Assembly: GCA_018380115.1 (NCBI GenBank)
Contig: JAGZUF010000009.1
Coordinates: 1 to 64,000 of the forward strand
Reading direction: 5' to 3'
DNA from: Oscillospiraceae bacterium
Lineage (GTDB): Bacteria; Bacillota; Clostridia; Oscillospirales; Ruminococcaceae
DNA: 64,000 bases
Shown here: one piece after another, positions 23,560 through 31,807 of the stretch
Position numbering within the stretch: position 1 is the stretch's first letter
How the letters are laid out: each line of letters begins with the position of its first letter
The notes under the pieces: generated by a model
Database searches by the model: none
The model's input: only the letters and a program-made list of their open reading frames with translations
What the model was told of the DNA's origin: nothing
Program-made: the position numbers and the translations under genes

Positions 23560-24471
23560 TCACTCAACCTCCAGCATTTTCAGAATGAGGGCCATGCGCA
23601 CAAACTTGCCGCACAGGGCCTGGCGGAAATAGGCTGCGCGCGGGTCGGCGTCCACTTCGGTGGAAATCTCGTTCACGCGGGGCAGCGGGTGCATCACAAT
23701 CATATCGCTTTTGGCAAGCTTCATTTTCTCTGCATCCAGAATATAGCTGTCGCGCAGGCGGATGTAGTCCTCCTCATTGAAGAACCTCTCGCGCTGCACG
23801 CGCGTCATGTACAGGATGTCCATGGCGCCGATGGCGTCCTCCAGGCGCTCTACTTCCTCGAAGTCAAAGCCGCCGTTCACGAGGTCGTCGCGGATATAAT
23901 CGGGCACCTGAAGCTCCTTCGGGCTCACAAGGATGAAGCGGATATTCCGGTAGCGCATCATGGCGCGGATAAGCGAGTGCACGGTGCGGCCGAATTTCAA
24001 ATCGCCGCACAGGCCCACCGTCAGGCCGTCCAGGCGGCCCTTTTCACGGTGAATGGTAAGCAGGTCCGTCAGTGTCTGCGTGGGGTGCTGGTGGCCGCCG
24101 TCACCCGCATTGATAAGCGGGCAGGCCACGTTTGCCGCCGCCACCGTGGCGGCGCCCTCTTTCGGGTGGCGCATGGCGATGATGTCGGCATAGCACTCTA
24201 CCGTGCGCACCGTATCCGCCACGCTTTCGCCCTTTGCCGCGCTGGACGAATTGGCCGAAGAAAAACCCAGCACCTTGCCGCCTAAACTGAGCATCGCTGC
24301 TTCAAAGCTCAAACGGGTTCTGGTGCTGGGTTCAAAAAACAGTGTGGCCAATATCTTGCCGTCACATTTGTGGGCAAAGGCAGTGGGGTTTTCCATGATT
24401 CTGTCTGCCAAAGCGATAATTTCATCAATTTCGCCGGTAGAGAGGTCGAGCGGGCTGATCAACTTCTTCAC
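23560..24471 (-). CDS. pyrB: Aspartate carbamoyltransferase catalytic subunit
   Basis: The 303-residue enzyme joins carbamoyl phosphate and aspartate. Signature residues are visible: FFEPSTRTRLSFE for carbamoyl phosphate, GDGGHQHPTQTLTDLLT, and MHPLPRVNEI near the C-terminus. It begins at GTG 24471, with AGAAGGAGG upstream. The gene pair pyrBI is complete; no other pyrimidine genes are adjacent and no clear attenuator is visible in the 24472-24751 gap. Confidence 0.96.
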   Translation of the reverse strand: MKKLISPLDLSTGEIDEIIALADRIMENPTAFAHKCDGKILATLFFEPSTRTRLSFEAAMLSLGGKVLGFSSANSSSAAKGESVADTVRTVECYADIIAMRHPKEGAATVAAANVACPLINAGDGGHQHPTQTLTDLLTIHREKGRLDGLTVGLCGDLKFGRTVHSLIRAMMRYRNIRFILVSPKELQVPDYIRDDLVNGGFDFEEVERLEDAIGAMDILYMTRVQRERFFNEEDYIRLRDSYILDAEKMKLAKSDMIVMHPLPRVNEISTEVDADPRAAYFRQALCGKFVRMALILKMLEVE

Positions 24472-24751
24472 TGGTTTAGCCTCCTTCTATTCTGTGCGGG
24501 GCAGCCCCGCATTCCGTTATCGTGTAATATCATACAGTCTGTGCCCAAAACTTGCAAGCGCAATTTTTCTGTTTTTCTGCTTTTGCGCGAAACGTGCAAA
24601 AAAAGCGAAAAAACAGGCTAGGTTTTAGGCGTGTTGGCACAGCGGCGCACACGCCGGGGAAAGGGTGCCCTGTGCGCTTGACTTCCCCCATGCGCATCCA
24701 GTATCATAGAACAAAATACACTGGGGCGTTGTTCCCAGAAAGGAGCCCTTT

Positions 24752-25846
24752 ATGCCTTGCCGCATTACAGACCGCACGCCGAAGCAGGACGGCTTTTTCA
24801 TGCCGGCAGAATTTTCGCCCATTCGCCAGGTGTGGATGCTTTGGCCCGAACGGCCGGATAACTGGCGCGACGGCGCCAAGCCCGCACAGGCTGCCTATGC
24901 GAGGGTGGCCGAGGCCGTGGCCCGCTTTGCAGATGTGACGGTGGGCGTGTCGTGTGCGCAGTATGAAAACTGCCGCGCAAAGCTGCCGCCCAGTGTGCGC
25001 GTGGTGGAAATTGCCAGCAACGACGCCTGGGTGCGGGACTGCGGGCCCACCTTTCTAAAAAACGCCGCGGGCGAAACGCGCGCGGCGGATTGGGAATTCA
25101 ACGCCTGGGGCGGCCTGTACGACGGCGCCTACTTCCCATGGGACAAGGACGCCGCCGTGGCGCGCAAGATATGCGAGATAGAGCGGGTGGATTCTTACCG
25201 TCCCAGAGGCTTTGTGCTGGAGGGCGGCTCGTTCCATGTGGATGGCGAAGGAACCGTGCTGACGACGGAGATGTGCCTTTTGAGCCCCGGCCGGAACCCG
25301 CATTTGGACAAGGCCGGAATTGAGCGCATGCTGTGCGAATATCTGGGCGCGGAAAAGGTGCTGTGGCTGAAGGACGGCATCGACCCGGACGAGACGAACG
25401 GCCATGTGGACGACGTGGCCTGCTTTGTGCGTCCGGGTGAGGCGGCCTGCATCTGGACAGACGACAAGGCCCACCCCTTCTACCGGGTGGCGCGCGAGAG
25501 CTATGAGGCCCTGTGCTCCATGACGGATGCCAAAGGCCGCCGCCTGAAGGTGCACAAGGTGTGCCTGCCGAAAGTGCCCGTGCGCATTGGCAAAAATTTT
25601 GCCATTGATGCCGCCGAGGGCTCGTTCCCGCGGCAGCCGGGCGAGGTGTGCCCTGCCTCTTACTTAAATTTCCTCATTGTGAACGGCGGCGTCATTGTGC
25701 CGCAGTTCTGCGATGAAAACGACGCCCTGGCGCTGGAGCAGCTTGCCTCCATTTTCCCGGATAAGGAAGTGGTGGGCGTGGACACGCTGGAGATAGTGTA
25801 CGGCGGCGGAAACGTACACTGCATCACCCAGCAGCAGCCGCGCTGA
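24752..25846 (+). CDS. aguA: Agmatine deiminase
   Basis: The 364-residue enzyme is a peptidyl-arginine-deiminase-family hydrolase converting agmatine to N-carbamoylputrescine and ammonia. Motifs include NDAWVRDCGPTFL, DWEFNAWGGLYDGAYFPWDKD, EGGSFHVDGEGTVLTTEMCLLSPGRNP (with the Glu-Gly-Gly), NGHVDDVACFVRPGEA and the catalytic Cys in GGGNVHCITQQQP near the C-terminus. GAAAGGAG precedes the ATG. The usual partners (putrescine carbamoyltransferase, antiporter, carbamate kinase) are not next to it. Confidence 0.94.
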   Translation: MPCRITDRTPKQDGFFMPAEFSPIRQVWMLWPERPDNWRDGAKPAQAAYARVAEAVARFADVTVGVSCAQYENCRAKLPPSVRVVEIASNDAWVRDCGPTFLKNAAGETRAADWEFNAWGGLYDGAYFPWDKDAAVARKICEIERVDSYRPRGFVLEGGSFHVDGEGTVLTTEMCLLSPGRNPHLDKAGIERMLCEYLGAEKVLWLKDGIDPDETNGHVDDVACFVRPGEAACIWTDDKAHPFYRVARESYEALCSMTDAKGRRLKVHKVCLPKVPVRIGKNFAIDAAEGSFPRQPGEVCPASYLNFLIVNGGVIVPQFCDENDALALEQLASIFPDKEVVGVDTLEIVYGGGNVHCITQQQPR

Positions 25847-26155
25847 AGCCGGGGCCCGGCAAGGTTCTGCGCGCCGGGCGCAGGGCCCCTTGCAAATGCC
25901 GCCCGTGCCCCGCGCCATGGGGTGTGCCGGACGCACAGCCGCCCACCGGGGCCGGCGGCCGGGGATGCCGTGCCGGACAGGCGGCTTACTTACCATCTTT
26001 TCATTGCGTGAGATGGGGGCTCTGCTGCCATTAAAAGCAGCGGCGAGGGTACGCCGCTGTCAGCACTTGCTGTATCTTTTATTTTTAGCCCTGCTGGTTC
26101 AGCAGAGCTTTCCCTCTTTACCCGGATATTTTTCCGGTACATCGAGAACCCTTTG

Positions 26156-26229
26156 GAACCACTTGTCCGGCAAGTGGTTTTTTACACAAACCAGCGCCCG
26201 GCCTCCAGACAGGGGCCGGGCGCTGGTTT
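26156..26229 (+). terminator. Tandem hairpins between aguA and a convergent gene
   Basis: AACCACTTG/CAAGTGGTT followed by T6 (26156-26183) is a plus-strand terminator. ACCAGCGCCCGGCC and its complement (26188-26229) form a long symmetrical stem that can stop both directions. The remaining 25847-26155 stretch is non-coding, with several short hairpins (gcagcgg/ccgctg, agccctgctg/cagcagagct) and no gene seen. Confidence 0.6.
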
Positions 26230-26242
26230 GCACATCGGTATT

Positions 26243-26683
26243 TTATTTGGCAGGGTGCAGGCGCTCGTACTCACGCGGCGTCTGCACCTTTACATTGCAG
26301 AACTGTTCCGCATAGGCGTCGCGCAGGGCATCCTCCGTCACAGCCTGGGCCATGGCACGCTTCCACACCCAGTCCGGCACAGGGCCCTCTTTCGCCTTGG
26401 CGCCCCGCAGCGCAACGCGCGCGGCAAGCAACAGCGCAAGCCGCACAAGGCCGTACAGCGCAATGGCCGCGGCAAAAATACCCGGCACGCTGAACAGGCC
26501 TTTGCTTGCCACCACGAACCAGCAAAGCTGAAGCCCCGCACCGAAGCCGATGCCGTAAAAATTCCTCCGCATGGCCTCATAGACGCAGCCGGCGCACACG
26601 GGCACGGCCTTTTTTTCGCCGTCCATATACACGCCCGCCTCGCGCACGCCCTCTTTCTCTTCGCAAATACCGCACTGTGCCAT
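26243..26683 (-). CDS. Small zinc-ribbon membrane protein, unknown function
   Basis: The 146-residue protein has an N-terminal Cys knuckle pair (CGIC and CAGC, residues 4-35). Two hydrophobic segments follow (about residues 47-90: GIGFGAGLQLCWFVVASKG and VPGIFAAAIALYGLVRLALLL), then a soluble C-terminus. No enzymatic motif is visible. It is transcribed with or just behind the FGGY kinase gene. Function not recognised. Confidence 0.6.
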   Translation of the reverse strand: MAQCGICEEKEGVREAGVYMDGEKKAVPVCAGCVYEAMRRNFYGIGFGAGLQLCWFVVASKGLFSVPGIFAAAIALYGLVRLALLLAARVALRGAKAKEGPVPDWVWKRAMAQAVTEDALRDAYAEQFCNVKVQTPREYERLHPAK

Positions 26684-26713
26684 TGCCGTATCCTCCTGCC
26701 AAATGCCTGCTGT

Positions 26714-28228
26714 TTACAGGCTTTTCATCAAATCTTTATTGCGTGTGTAAAGCTCGTTGAACACCACGCGCTGTTTTTCATACACCGCATGTGCGGCCAT
26801 ATCCGGCCGGATGACCTTGTCTGCTGTGACCACATTGGCCAGCTCGTCCCAGCTGGCATAGGCGCCGCCTGCCAGCGCCGCCATGATAGCGTCGCCGAAC
26901 GCCGCGCCGAACGTCACCTTTGCGGTGCATATCTCGCGGCCTGTCACGTCTGCCACAGCCTGCAGCCACACGGGGTTCTTGGTGCCGCCGCCCACCGCCA
27001 TAATGCGGCGCAGCGGCTCGCCATGCTCTTTCTCCAGAAGGTCCAGATGGGCGGCAATGGTATAGGCAATGCCCTCCAGCCCCGCCTTCACCATGTGGGC
27101 GCGCGTGTGGTTCACCGACAGGCCGAAATACACGCCCTTGGCGAACGGGTCGTTCAGTGGCGTGCGCTCGCCCGCAAAATACGGCAGGCACACCAGCCCC
27201 TCGCTGCCCGCGGGGACGGCGGCAGCCTCCTGCGCCATGGCGGCATATGCGTTCTCGCCGCCCGCAGCCTCGGCGGCCACGGCGTCCTTATAGAACTCGT
27301 CGCGCATCCATTTCGTCAGCGTGCCGGCTGTATTAGTGCCCGCGCATACGGAATACACGCCCGGAATGATGAATGTGCCGGGCCACAGGCGCGGCTCCTT
27401 CAGCAAATGGTCTGTCAGGTACACGAAATAGCAGCTGGAACCCATCTGCACCATGATGTCGCCGGGGCGGAACACGCCCGTGGAAATGGCCTCTGCGCCG
27501 GAATCGCCCGTGCCCACCAGCACCGGCGTGCCCTCGGCAAGGCCTGTCTGCGCTGCGGCCGCGGCCGTAACAGTGCCCGCAATATCGGTGGCATTGCGCA
27601 CCTGGGCCAGCTGGTCCGGCCTGCAATACAGGCCGCAGTGCTCTTCATCCACGGTGTCGTTTGTTAAATTATACAACGGCGCGAAGTCTTCCGCAAGATA
27701 GCGGTCGATGGTAAACTTCCCGGTGAGCTTGGCACACAGGTAAGAAGAGCCTGTCAAAAATTTAGCCGTCTTTTCATATACTTCCGGCAGGTTGTTCTTC
27801 ACCCACAGTATTTTGGGCGCAATGTCGGAGGAGCAAAGCTCGTGCCCGTACAGGCGCTCGGCCTCCTCTTTGCCGTAATATTCATACAGCCACGCTATCT
27901 CTTTATGACTGCGGCTGTCCACCCCATAGAGGATTGCGTTGCACAGCGCCGTGCCCTCGGCATCCACGGGCACACAGTCGCACCCCAGGGCCGAAAGCCC
28001 CACGCAGCCCACATCCTTTGCGTCCACTCTGCTTTCGGCCAGCAGCTGGCGGGACAAATGGCAAAAGTCACCCCACCAGGTCTTTTCTGCATCGTGCTCG
28101 AAAAAACCCGGCTGCGGGTTCAGCAGGCCATGCCCCCGGCTGGCAAAGGCTACTATTTCGCATTTTTCATTGATGAGCACGGCCTTTGTCTCGTTCGTGC
28201 CAACGTCGATGCCCATAAAGTATCTCAT
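26714..28228 (-). CDS. FGGY-family carbohydrate kinase
   Basis: The 504-residue kinase starts MRYFMGIDVGTNETKAVLIN with the N-terminal phosphate loop, and shows LVGTGDSGAEAISTGV, the FGGY signature region (GLEGIAYTIAAHLDLLE), and the C-terminal MAVGGGTKNPVWLQAVADVTG ATP-binding block. It is xylulokinase-like, and the sugar cannot be read from sequence. The ATG 28228 shares its A with the stop of the BtpA-like gene, so the two are coupled. The divergent GntR gene probably regulates them. Confidence 0.88.
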   Translation of the reverse strand: MRYFMGIDVGTNETKAVLINEKCEIVAFASRGHGLLNPQPGFFEHDAEKTWWGDFCHLSRQLLAESRVDAKDVGCVGLSALGCDCVPVDAEGTALCNAILYGVDSRSHKEIAWLYEYYGKEEAERLYGHELCSSDIAPKILWVKNNLPEVYEKTAKFLTGSSYLCAKLTGKFTIDRYLAEDFAPLYNLTNDTVDEEHCGLYCRPDQLAQVRNATDIAGTVTAAAAAQTGLAEGTPVLVGTGDSGAEAISTGVFRPGDIMVQMGSSCYFVYLTDHLLKEPRLWPGTFIIPGVYSVCAGTNTAGTLTKWMRDEFYKDAVAAEAAGGENAYAAMAQEAAAVPAGSEGLVCLPYFAGERTPLNDPFAKGVYFGLSVNHTRAHMVKAGLEGIAYTIAAHLDLLEKEHGEPLRRIMAVGGGTKNPVWLQAVADVTGREICTAKVTFGAAFGDAIMAALAGGAYASWDELANVVTADKVIRPDMAAHAVYEKQRVVFNELYTRNKDLMKSL

Positions 28229-29040
28229 CACGCGTTCCCCCTCATCTGTTTTACAGTATCCATAAATTCTTTGACGCGCCGGGCGTCCACGCGGTTTTCA
28301 AACACGCCGTCCTTTTTGAAGGTGGTGCCCACGAACGCGCCGTCACAGTTGTTCAAAATCTGGGCTACCGTCTCTTTTTTGCAGCCTGTGCCGCATACCA
28401 CCGGCACGCCCTTTGCTGCAGCACGCACCTCTTCCAGCAGCTCGCCGCCCGGGCCGACGCCTGCGGCGGCGCCGCCCACCACCAGCGCATCCGGCCGGCA
28501 GTTGAACAGCATGCTTTTGGCAATATCGGGGTAGCTGCGGTCGTTCAGGTACACTTCGCCCTCGCTGGTGACGAAGTAGAACAGCTTCAGCTCATCCAGC
28601 CGCAGGGCAGCCTTCAGGCGCAGCGTTTTCGCCACATCGCGGTCCACAAGGCCTAAATCGCCCGCCCAGGCGCCTGTGAACAGGCAGCGGGTAAAAGCAG
28701 CGCCCGTGGCGGCGCATATTTCCATAGTGGCATCGCCGTCATAAATGGCCTCTACACCATAGGGAACGGTGAAATGCTCCTTCAGGGCGCCCACCACCAT
28801 GCCCATGGCGCCCAAGGTAACACCGGACACCTTCTTTTCGTACGGGATGCTGAGCTCATTTGTCACCAGCACGCCGTCCACTCCGCCATTTTGCAGGGCC
28901 TCCAAGTCGGCCCTTGCACAGGCAATGACGTCGTCCAGGCTGCCGTTTGGCGCGTAAAACGGGTCGCCCGGCAGCGGCTTGAGGTGAAGCAGGCCGATGA
29001 TGGGCTTTTCCGTGCCGAACATTTCTTTCAAAAATGACAT
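28228..29040 (-). CDS. BtpA/SgcQ-family TIM-barrel protein
   Basis: The 270-residue protein belongs to the BtpA family: PIIGLLHLKPLPGDP, DGVLVTNELSIPY, YDGDATMEICAATGAAFTRCLFTGAW and VCGTGCKKETVAQIL. In enteric bacteria SgcQ sits in sugar operons; in cyanobacteria BtpA affects photosystem I. Here pairing with a sugar kinase suggests a sugar-phosphate aldolase or isomerase role. The chosen ATG has GGAGGGAACAAG before it. It is divergent from gntR. Confidence 0.8.
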   Translation of the reverse strand: MSFLKEMFGTEKPIIGLLHLKPLPGDPFYAPNGSLDDVIACARADLEALQNGGVDGVLVTNELSIPYEKKVSGVTLGAMGMVVGALKEHFTVPYGVEAIYDGDATMEICAATGAAFTRCLFTGAWAGDLGLVDRDVAKTLRLKAALRLDELKLFYFVTSEGEVYLNDRSYPDIAKSMLFNCRPDALVVGGAAAGVGPGGELLEEVRAAAKGVPVVCGTGCKKETVAQILNNCDGAFVGTTFKKDGVFENRVDARRVKEFMDTVKQMRGNA

Positions 29041-29063
29041 CTTGTTCCCTCCGAAATCTGTAT

Positions 29064-29085
29064 GTAACGTTATGGTACGTCTTAC
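29064..29085. promoter_or_regulatory. Operator-like inverted repeat between the BtpA-like gene and gntR
   Basis: GTAACGT, six bases and ACGTCTTAC form an imperfect inverted repeat close to the start of the BtpA-like gene. It shares the AACGT core with the 17-bp motif at 22881 and 59118. On the plus strand a gntR promoter candidate reads TTGAAA (29158-29163), 17 bases, TAATAT. Autoregulation by the GntR protein is the simplest reading. Confidence 0.4.
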
Positions 29086-29310
29086 ATCATATCTATAACA
29101 CAATACAAAAGTTTTTTCAAGCGCAGGGCAGAATTTTAGCGTTTTAACTAAGTGAAACTTGAAAGATTCAGTAAAATGCGCTAATATAATAGCAGTATCT
29201 GCACGCGGGGCTGTCAGGTGCTTCTGCGGCGGCCTTTTCCGCAGGCGGATACTGGCCACAATTTTACCCCCCGCGCCGCCGCGCGCGGGCGAAAGGCGGG
29301 AAACGACATT

Positions 29311-30051
29311 ATGGGTTTTCAGCTGAATGAAGACTCCCTTACCCCACTGTACCAGCAGCTGATGGAGGACATCAAGACCTCATTGGCAGAAGGGAAGTAT
29401 ATGCCGGATGAAAAGATACCTTCCGAGCCGGAGCTGTCCGAACTGTACCATGTCAGCCGTATTACGGTGCGCAGGGCCATTGAAGAGCTTTGCACCGAGG
29501 GGTATCTTGTAAAAAAACAGGGCAAGGGCACATATGTCAGCCAGCCGAAGGTGATGCGCAAAATAGCGCAGAACGGCGATGTAATGGGCTTTTCCGAGGC
29601 GTGCCGCGCCTGCGGCATGCAGCCCGGCGCCCAGGTCATCAGCATCCAGCGCTGCCCTGCACGCTCGGATGAAGTGCGCTTTTTCAGCCTGCAGCCGCAT
29701 TCGGATGTGATATATCTCCAGCGCGTGCGCACAGCCGACGGCGAGCCCGTGATGCTGGAGAACAATTTCTTTCCCTACCAGCCCTTCAGGGGCCTGCTGG
29801 ATGCTTACGAAGCGCTTCAGGACGCCTCCCTGTTCGATTATCTGGACGCCGCTTACGGCAGAAAGCCGGAATCCACCACCTCCTGCACACTGGAGATTGT
29901 GCGCGCATCAGCCGAGCAGGCATCGTATCTGGATATCATCACCGGCGACCCCATGTTTTATATGAGCGCCTATTTTCTGGATGCAGAGGGCCAGCCCCTG
30001 GTCATCGGCCGCCAGTATATCGTCGGCAGCCGCTTTGTGTTCAATATCTGA
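29311..30051 (+). CDS. GntR-family (HutC/UTRA) transcriptional regulator
   Basis: The 246-residue protein has an N-terminal winged helix (TPLYQQLMEDIKTSLAEGKY, SEPELSELYHVSRITVRRAIEEL, VKKQGKGTYVSQP; residues 8-75) and a C-terminal UTRA ligand domain (VIYLQRVRTADGEPVMLENNFFPYQPF; MFYMSAYFLDAEGQPLVIGRQYIV). Such proteins sense sugar phosphates or related small molecules. The ATG 29311 is chosen where the domain begins; upstream sequence in frame is non-conserved. It faces the kinase/BtpA operon and may also act on the matching operators elsewhere in the window. Confidence 0.9.
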   Translation: MGFQLNEDSLTPLYQQLMEDIKTSLAEGKYMPDEKIPSEPELSELYHVSRITVRRAIEELCTEGYLVKKQGKGTYVSQPKVMRKIAQNGDVMGFSEACRACGMQPGAQVISIQRCPARSDEVRFFSLQPHSDVIYLQRVRTADGEPVMLENNFFPYQPFRGLLDAYEALQDASLFDYLDAAYGRKPESTTSCTLEIVRASAEQASYLDIITGDPMFYMSAYFLDAEGQPLVIGRQYIVGSRFVFNI

Positions 30052-30100
30052 CGCCCTGTGTGTAAAGGCGCCGCCGCGCCCCAAGCCCCAAAGCATAAAA

Positions 30101-30147
30101 CAGCGCCCGCGCGGCACCATTACGGTGCCGCGCGGGCGCTGTTTTGT
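30101..30147 (+). terminator. Terminator of gntR
   Basis: AAACAGCGCCCGCGCGGCACC and its complement form a 20-bp stem with a short loop (attac), about 50 bases after the gntR stop, ending in TTTTG. Confidence 0.8.
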
Positions 30148-30204
30148 ATGCTTTAGCGAAATGACACTCCCCAGCAAAGCAGGGGAGAGTAAAAAAGCTT
30201 TCGC

Positions 30205-30400
30205 TTCCAGCATTGAGCGAAGCGGGAAGAGATGAACAACTTTACGATTGCCAGAAAGATAATCCTGGATAAACGGCGCCCGTTTACGGGCCATAGGGTA
30301 AGTGATGCAGGCGGCGGATTTTTTTCAGTGCCTCCTGAGAGGCTTGCCGGCAGTATGCCCTTTCAGGGCTTACGCAAGCCCCAGGCTTTGCCGGGGGCCT
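30205..30400. repeat. Degenerate intergenic element, copy A
   Basis: taaaaaagctttcgcttcca and the following cattgagcgaagcggg match copy B (42177-42212) at about four of five bases. A second block, ggcttgccggcagtatgccc continuing to agggcttac, matches cgcttgccggtaataatgcc continuing to agggcttac at 42331-42363. The spacer between blocks differs. The element lies between the gntR and lacI stops, an ordinary convergent gap, and contains no gene. Confidence 0.5.
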
Positions 30401-30405
30401 GACTT

Positions 30406-31458
30406 TCAAAAAGAGCGGCGGAAGGCCTCCGGCGCCGCCGCAGCCGCCGCGCGGCTGTTGGAGGTAGATTCCCGCACGATAAGCTCCGTCTCCAGCAGCA
30501 CGCCCTTCGAAGGCAGGGCCGGGTTCGCAATTTTTTCCACCAGCAGCTCACAAGCCATCAGGCCCAGACGGATGCGGGGCTGGTCTACGGTGGTGATGCT
30601 GGGTGTGGTGACGGTGGAGAACTCAATATTGTCAAAGCCCGTCACCATCACGTCCTGCGGAACACGCAGGCCCACCTGACGTGCGGCGCGTATCACGGCA
30701 GCCGCATATACGTCCGATGTAGTCACAAAGGCATCAGGCGGCTCGGCCGTGCGCAGCAGCTGCATCGTGCTGGCAATGGCAAGCTCGCAGCTCACCTCTG
30801 GAAACTGCACCACCAGGTTCTGGTCTGGCGAGATGCCCGCTGTGCGCAACGCTTCCTCATAGCCGCGCAGGCGCCAGCGCGCGTATTTGTAGCGCGAGGG
30901 CCCGCTTAGAAAGGCGATGCGCCTGCACCCCTGCGACAAAAGATATTCCGTGGCCTTCTTGCTGGCGGCAAAATCATCTACAGAAACGTAGGGAAGGTCT
31001 GAGCTTTCATCATACTCACAGCATTGCACCAGCGGCACCACACTGCTCAGCGTGTGCAGGATATCTGCAGAGATATGGTTCGCTGTAATAAGCCCGGAGA
31101 TGCGCAGGCTGCGCACCAGCTCCAGAATTGCGGGCAGGGTGTTGTGGTTGATATGGCTTTCGTTGATGATAAGATGATAGCCATGGCGTGTTGCGCCGGA
31201 TTTTGCCCCGCGCACGATATCTGCATAAAATGGGTTATCCAGCGAGGGAAGGCTGATCATCAGCACATCGGAAGGGTCTGCCCTGCCCGCCTTCTCCACG
31301 AATGGGTAGCCATTGGCCTGCAGCACGGCCACCACCCGGTTATAGGTATCTGCCTTTACAATGCCCTTGTGGTTCAGCACACGGGACACCGTAGCAGGCG
31401 ATACTCCCGCAGCCCGCGCCAACTGCGCAACAGTGGGCAAATCTTTCTTCATGGGCAT
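30406..31458 (-). CDS. LacI-family repressor of the adjacent sugar module
   Basis: The 350-residue protein has a LacI helix-turn-helix (PTVAQLARAAGVSPATVSRVLN, residues 8-30), the hinge, and a periplasmic-binding-protein-like effector domain (VLMISLPSLDNPFYADIVRGA; AFLSGPSRYKYARWRLRGYEEAL; VMVTGFDNIEFSTVTTPSITTVDQPR). It is divergent from the ABC transporter genes. Inverted repeats in the shared intergenic region are its probable operators. The effector is presumably the imported sugar or its phosphate. Confidence 0.93.
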   Translation of the reverse strand: MPMKKDLPTVAQLARAAGVSPATVSRVLNHKGIVKADTYNRVVAVLQANGYPFVEKAGRADPSDVLMISLPSLDNPFYADIVRGAKSGATRHGYHLIINESHINHNTLPAILELVRSLRISGLITANHISADILHTLSSVVPLVQCCEYDESSDLPYVSVDDFAASKKATEYLLSQGCRRIAFLSGPSRYKYARWRLRGYEEALRTAGISPDQNLVVQFPEVSCELAIASTMQLLRTAEPPDAFVTTSDVYAAAVIRAARQVGLRVPQDVMVTGFDNIEFSTVTTPSITTVDQPRIRLGLMACELLVEKIANPALPSKGVLLETELIVRESTSNSRAAAAAAPEAFRRSF

Positions 31459-31543
31459 GCCGTTTCACCCTTTCTTTTTTTGCATGTATCAAGGCCGTTT
31501 TGCCCTAATGACAGTATAGCACCCTTTCATGAAAAAGAATAGT

Positions 31544-31702
31544 GGTTTTCAGAAATATTTCATAATTTTCTGAAAAACCAAAATAAGATGTCCAAACCCG
31601 GTATGATTTGGTTATGCAAAACAGGGGAAATGTCTCTTCAATCTAAATATTTGTTGCATTTTGTACAGATGCCTTGCTATAATTATTTCAGAAAATGAAA
31701 CA
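31544..31702. promoter_or_regulatory. LacI operators and promoter of the sugar ABC operon
   Basis: GGTTTTCAGAAA and TTTTCTGAAAAACC form a long inverted repeat at 31544-31579 near the lacI promoter. TTTCAGAAAATGAAA lies at 31686-31700, directly after a plus-strand promoter TTGCAT (31654-31659), 18 bases, TATAAT (31678-31683). Both sites share TTTCAGAAA. This fits repression of the ABC operon and lacI autoregulation. Nothing else is seen in the 31459-31807 gap. Confidence 0.7.
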
Positions 31703-31807
31703 GACGGACAGGAGAAAATGCGGTGCACGCCGCAGAAAGGGCCCGCTGTTTCATAAAAACGCACCCTGTGAAGCACAGGGATACAAGTACATAAGGAGGC
31801 TCGTTTT

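Noticed and set aside
24472..24751. A pyrimidine-responsive attenuator or PyrR site before pyrB
   Set aside because: No terminator/antiterminator pair or PyrR-binding loop could be made out in this gap.
25847..26155. A riboswitch or structured RNA downstream of aguA
   Set aside because: Several short hairpins are present, but no conserved architecture or downstream gene on the plus strand supports it.
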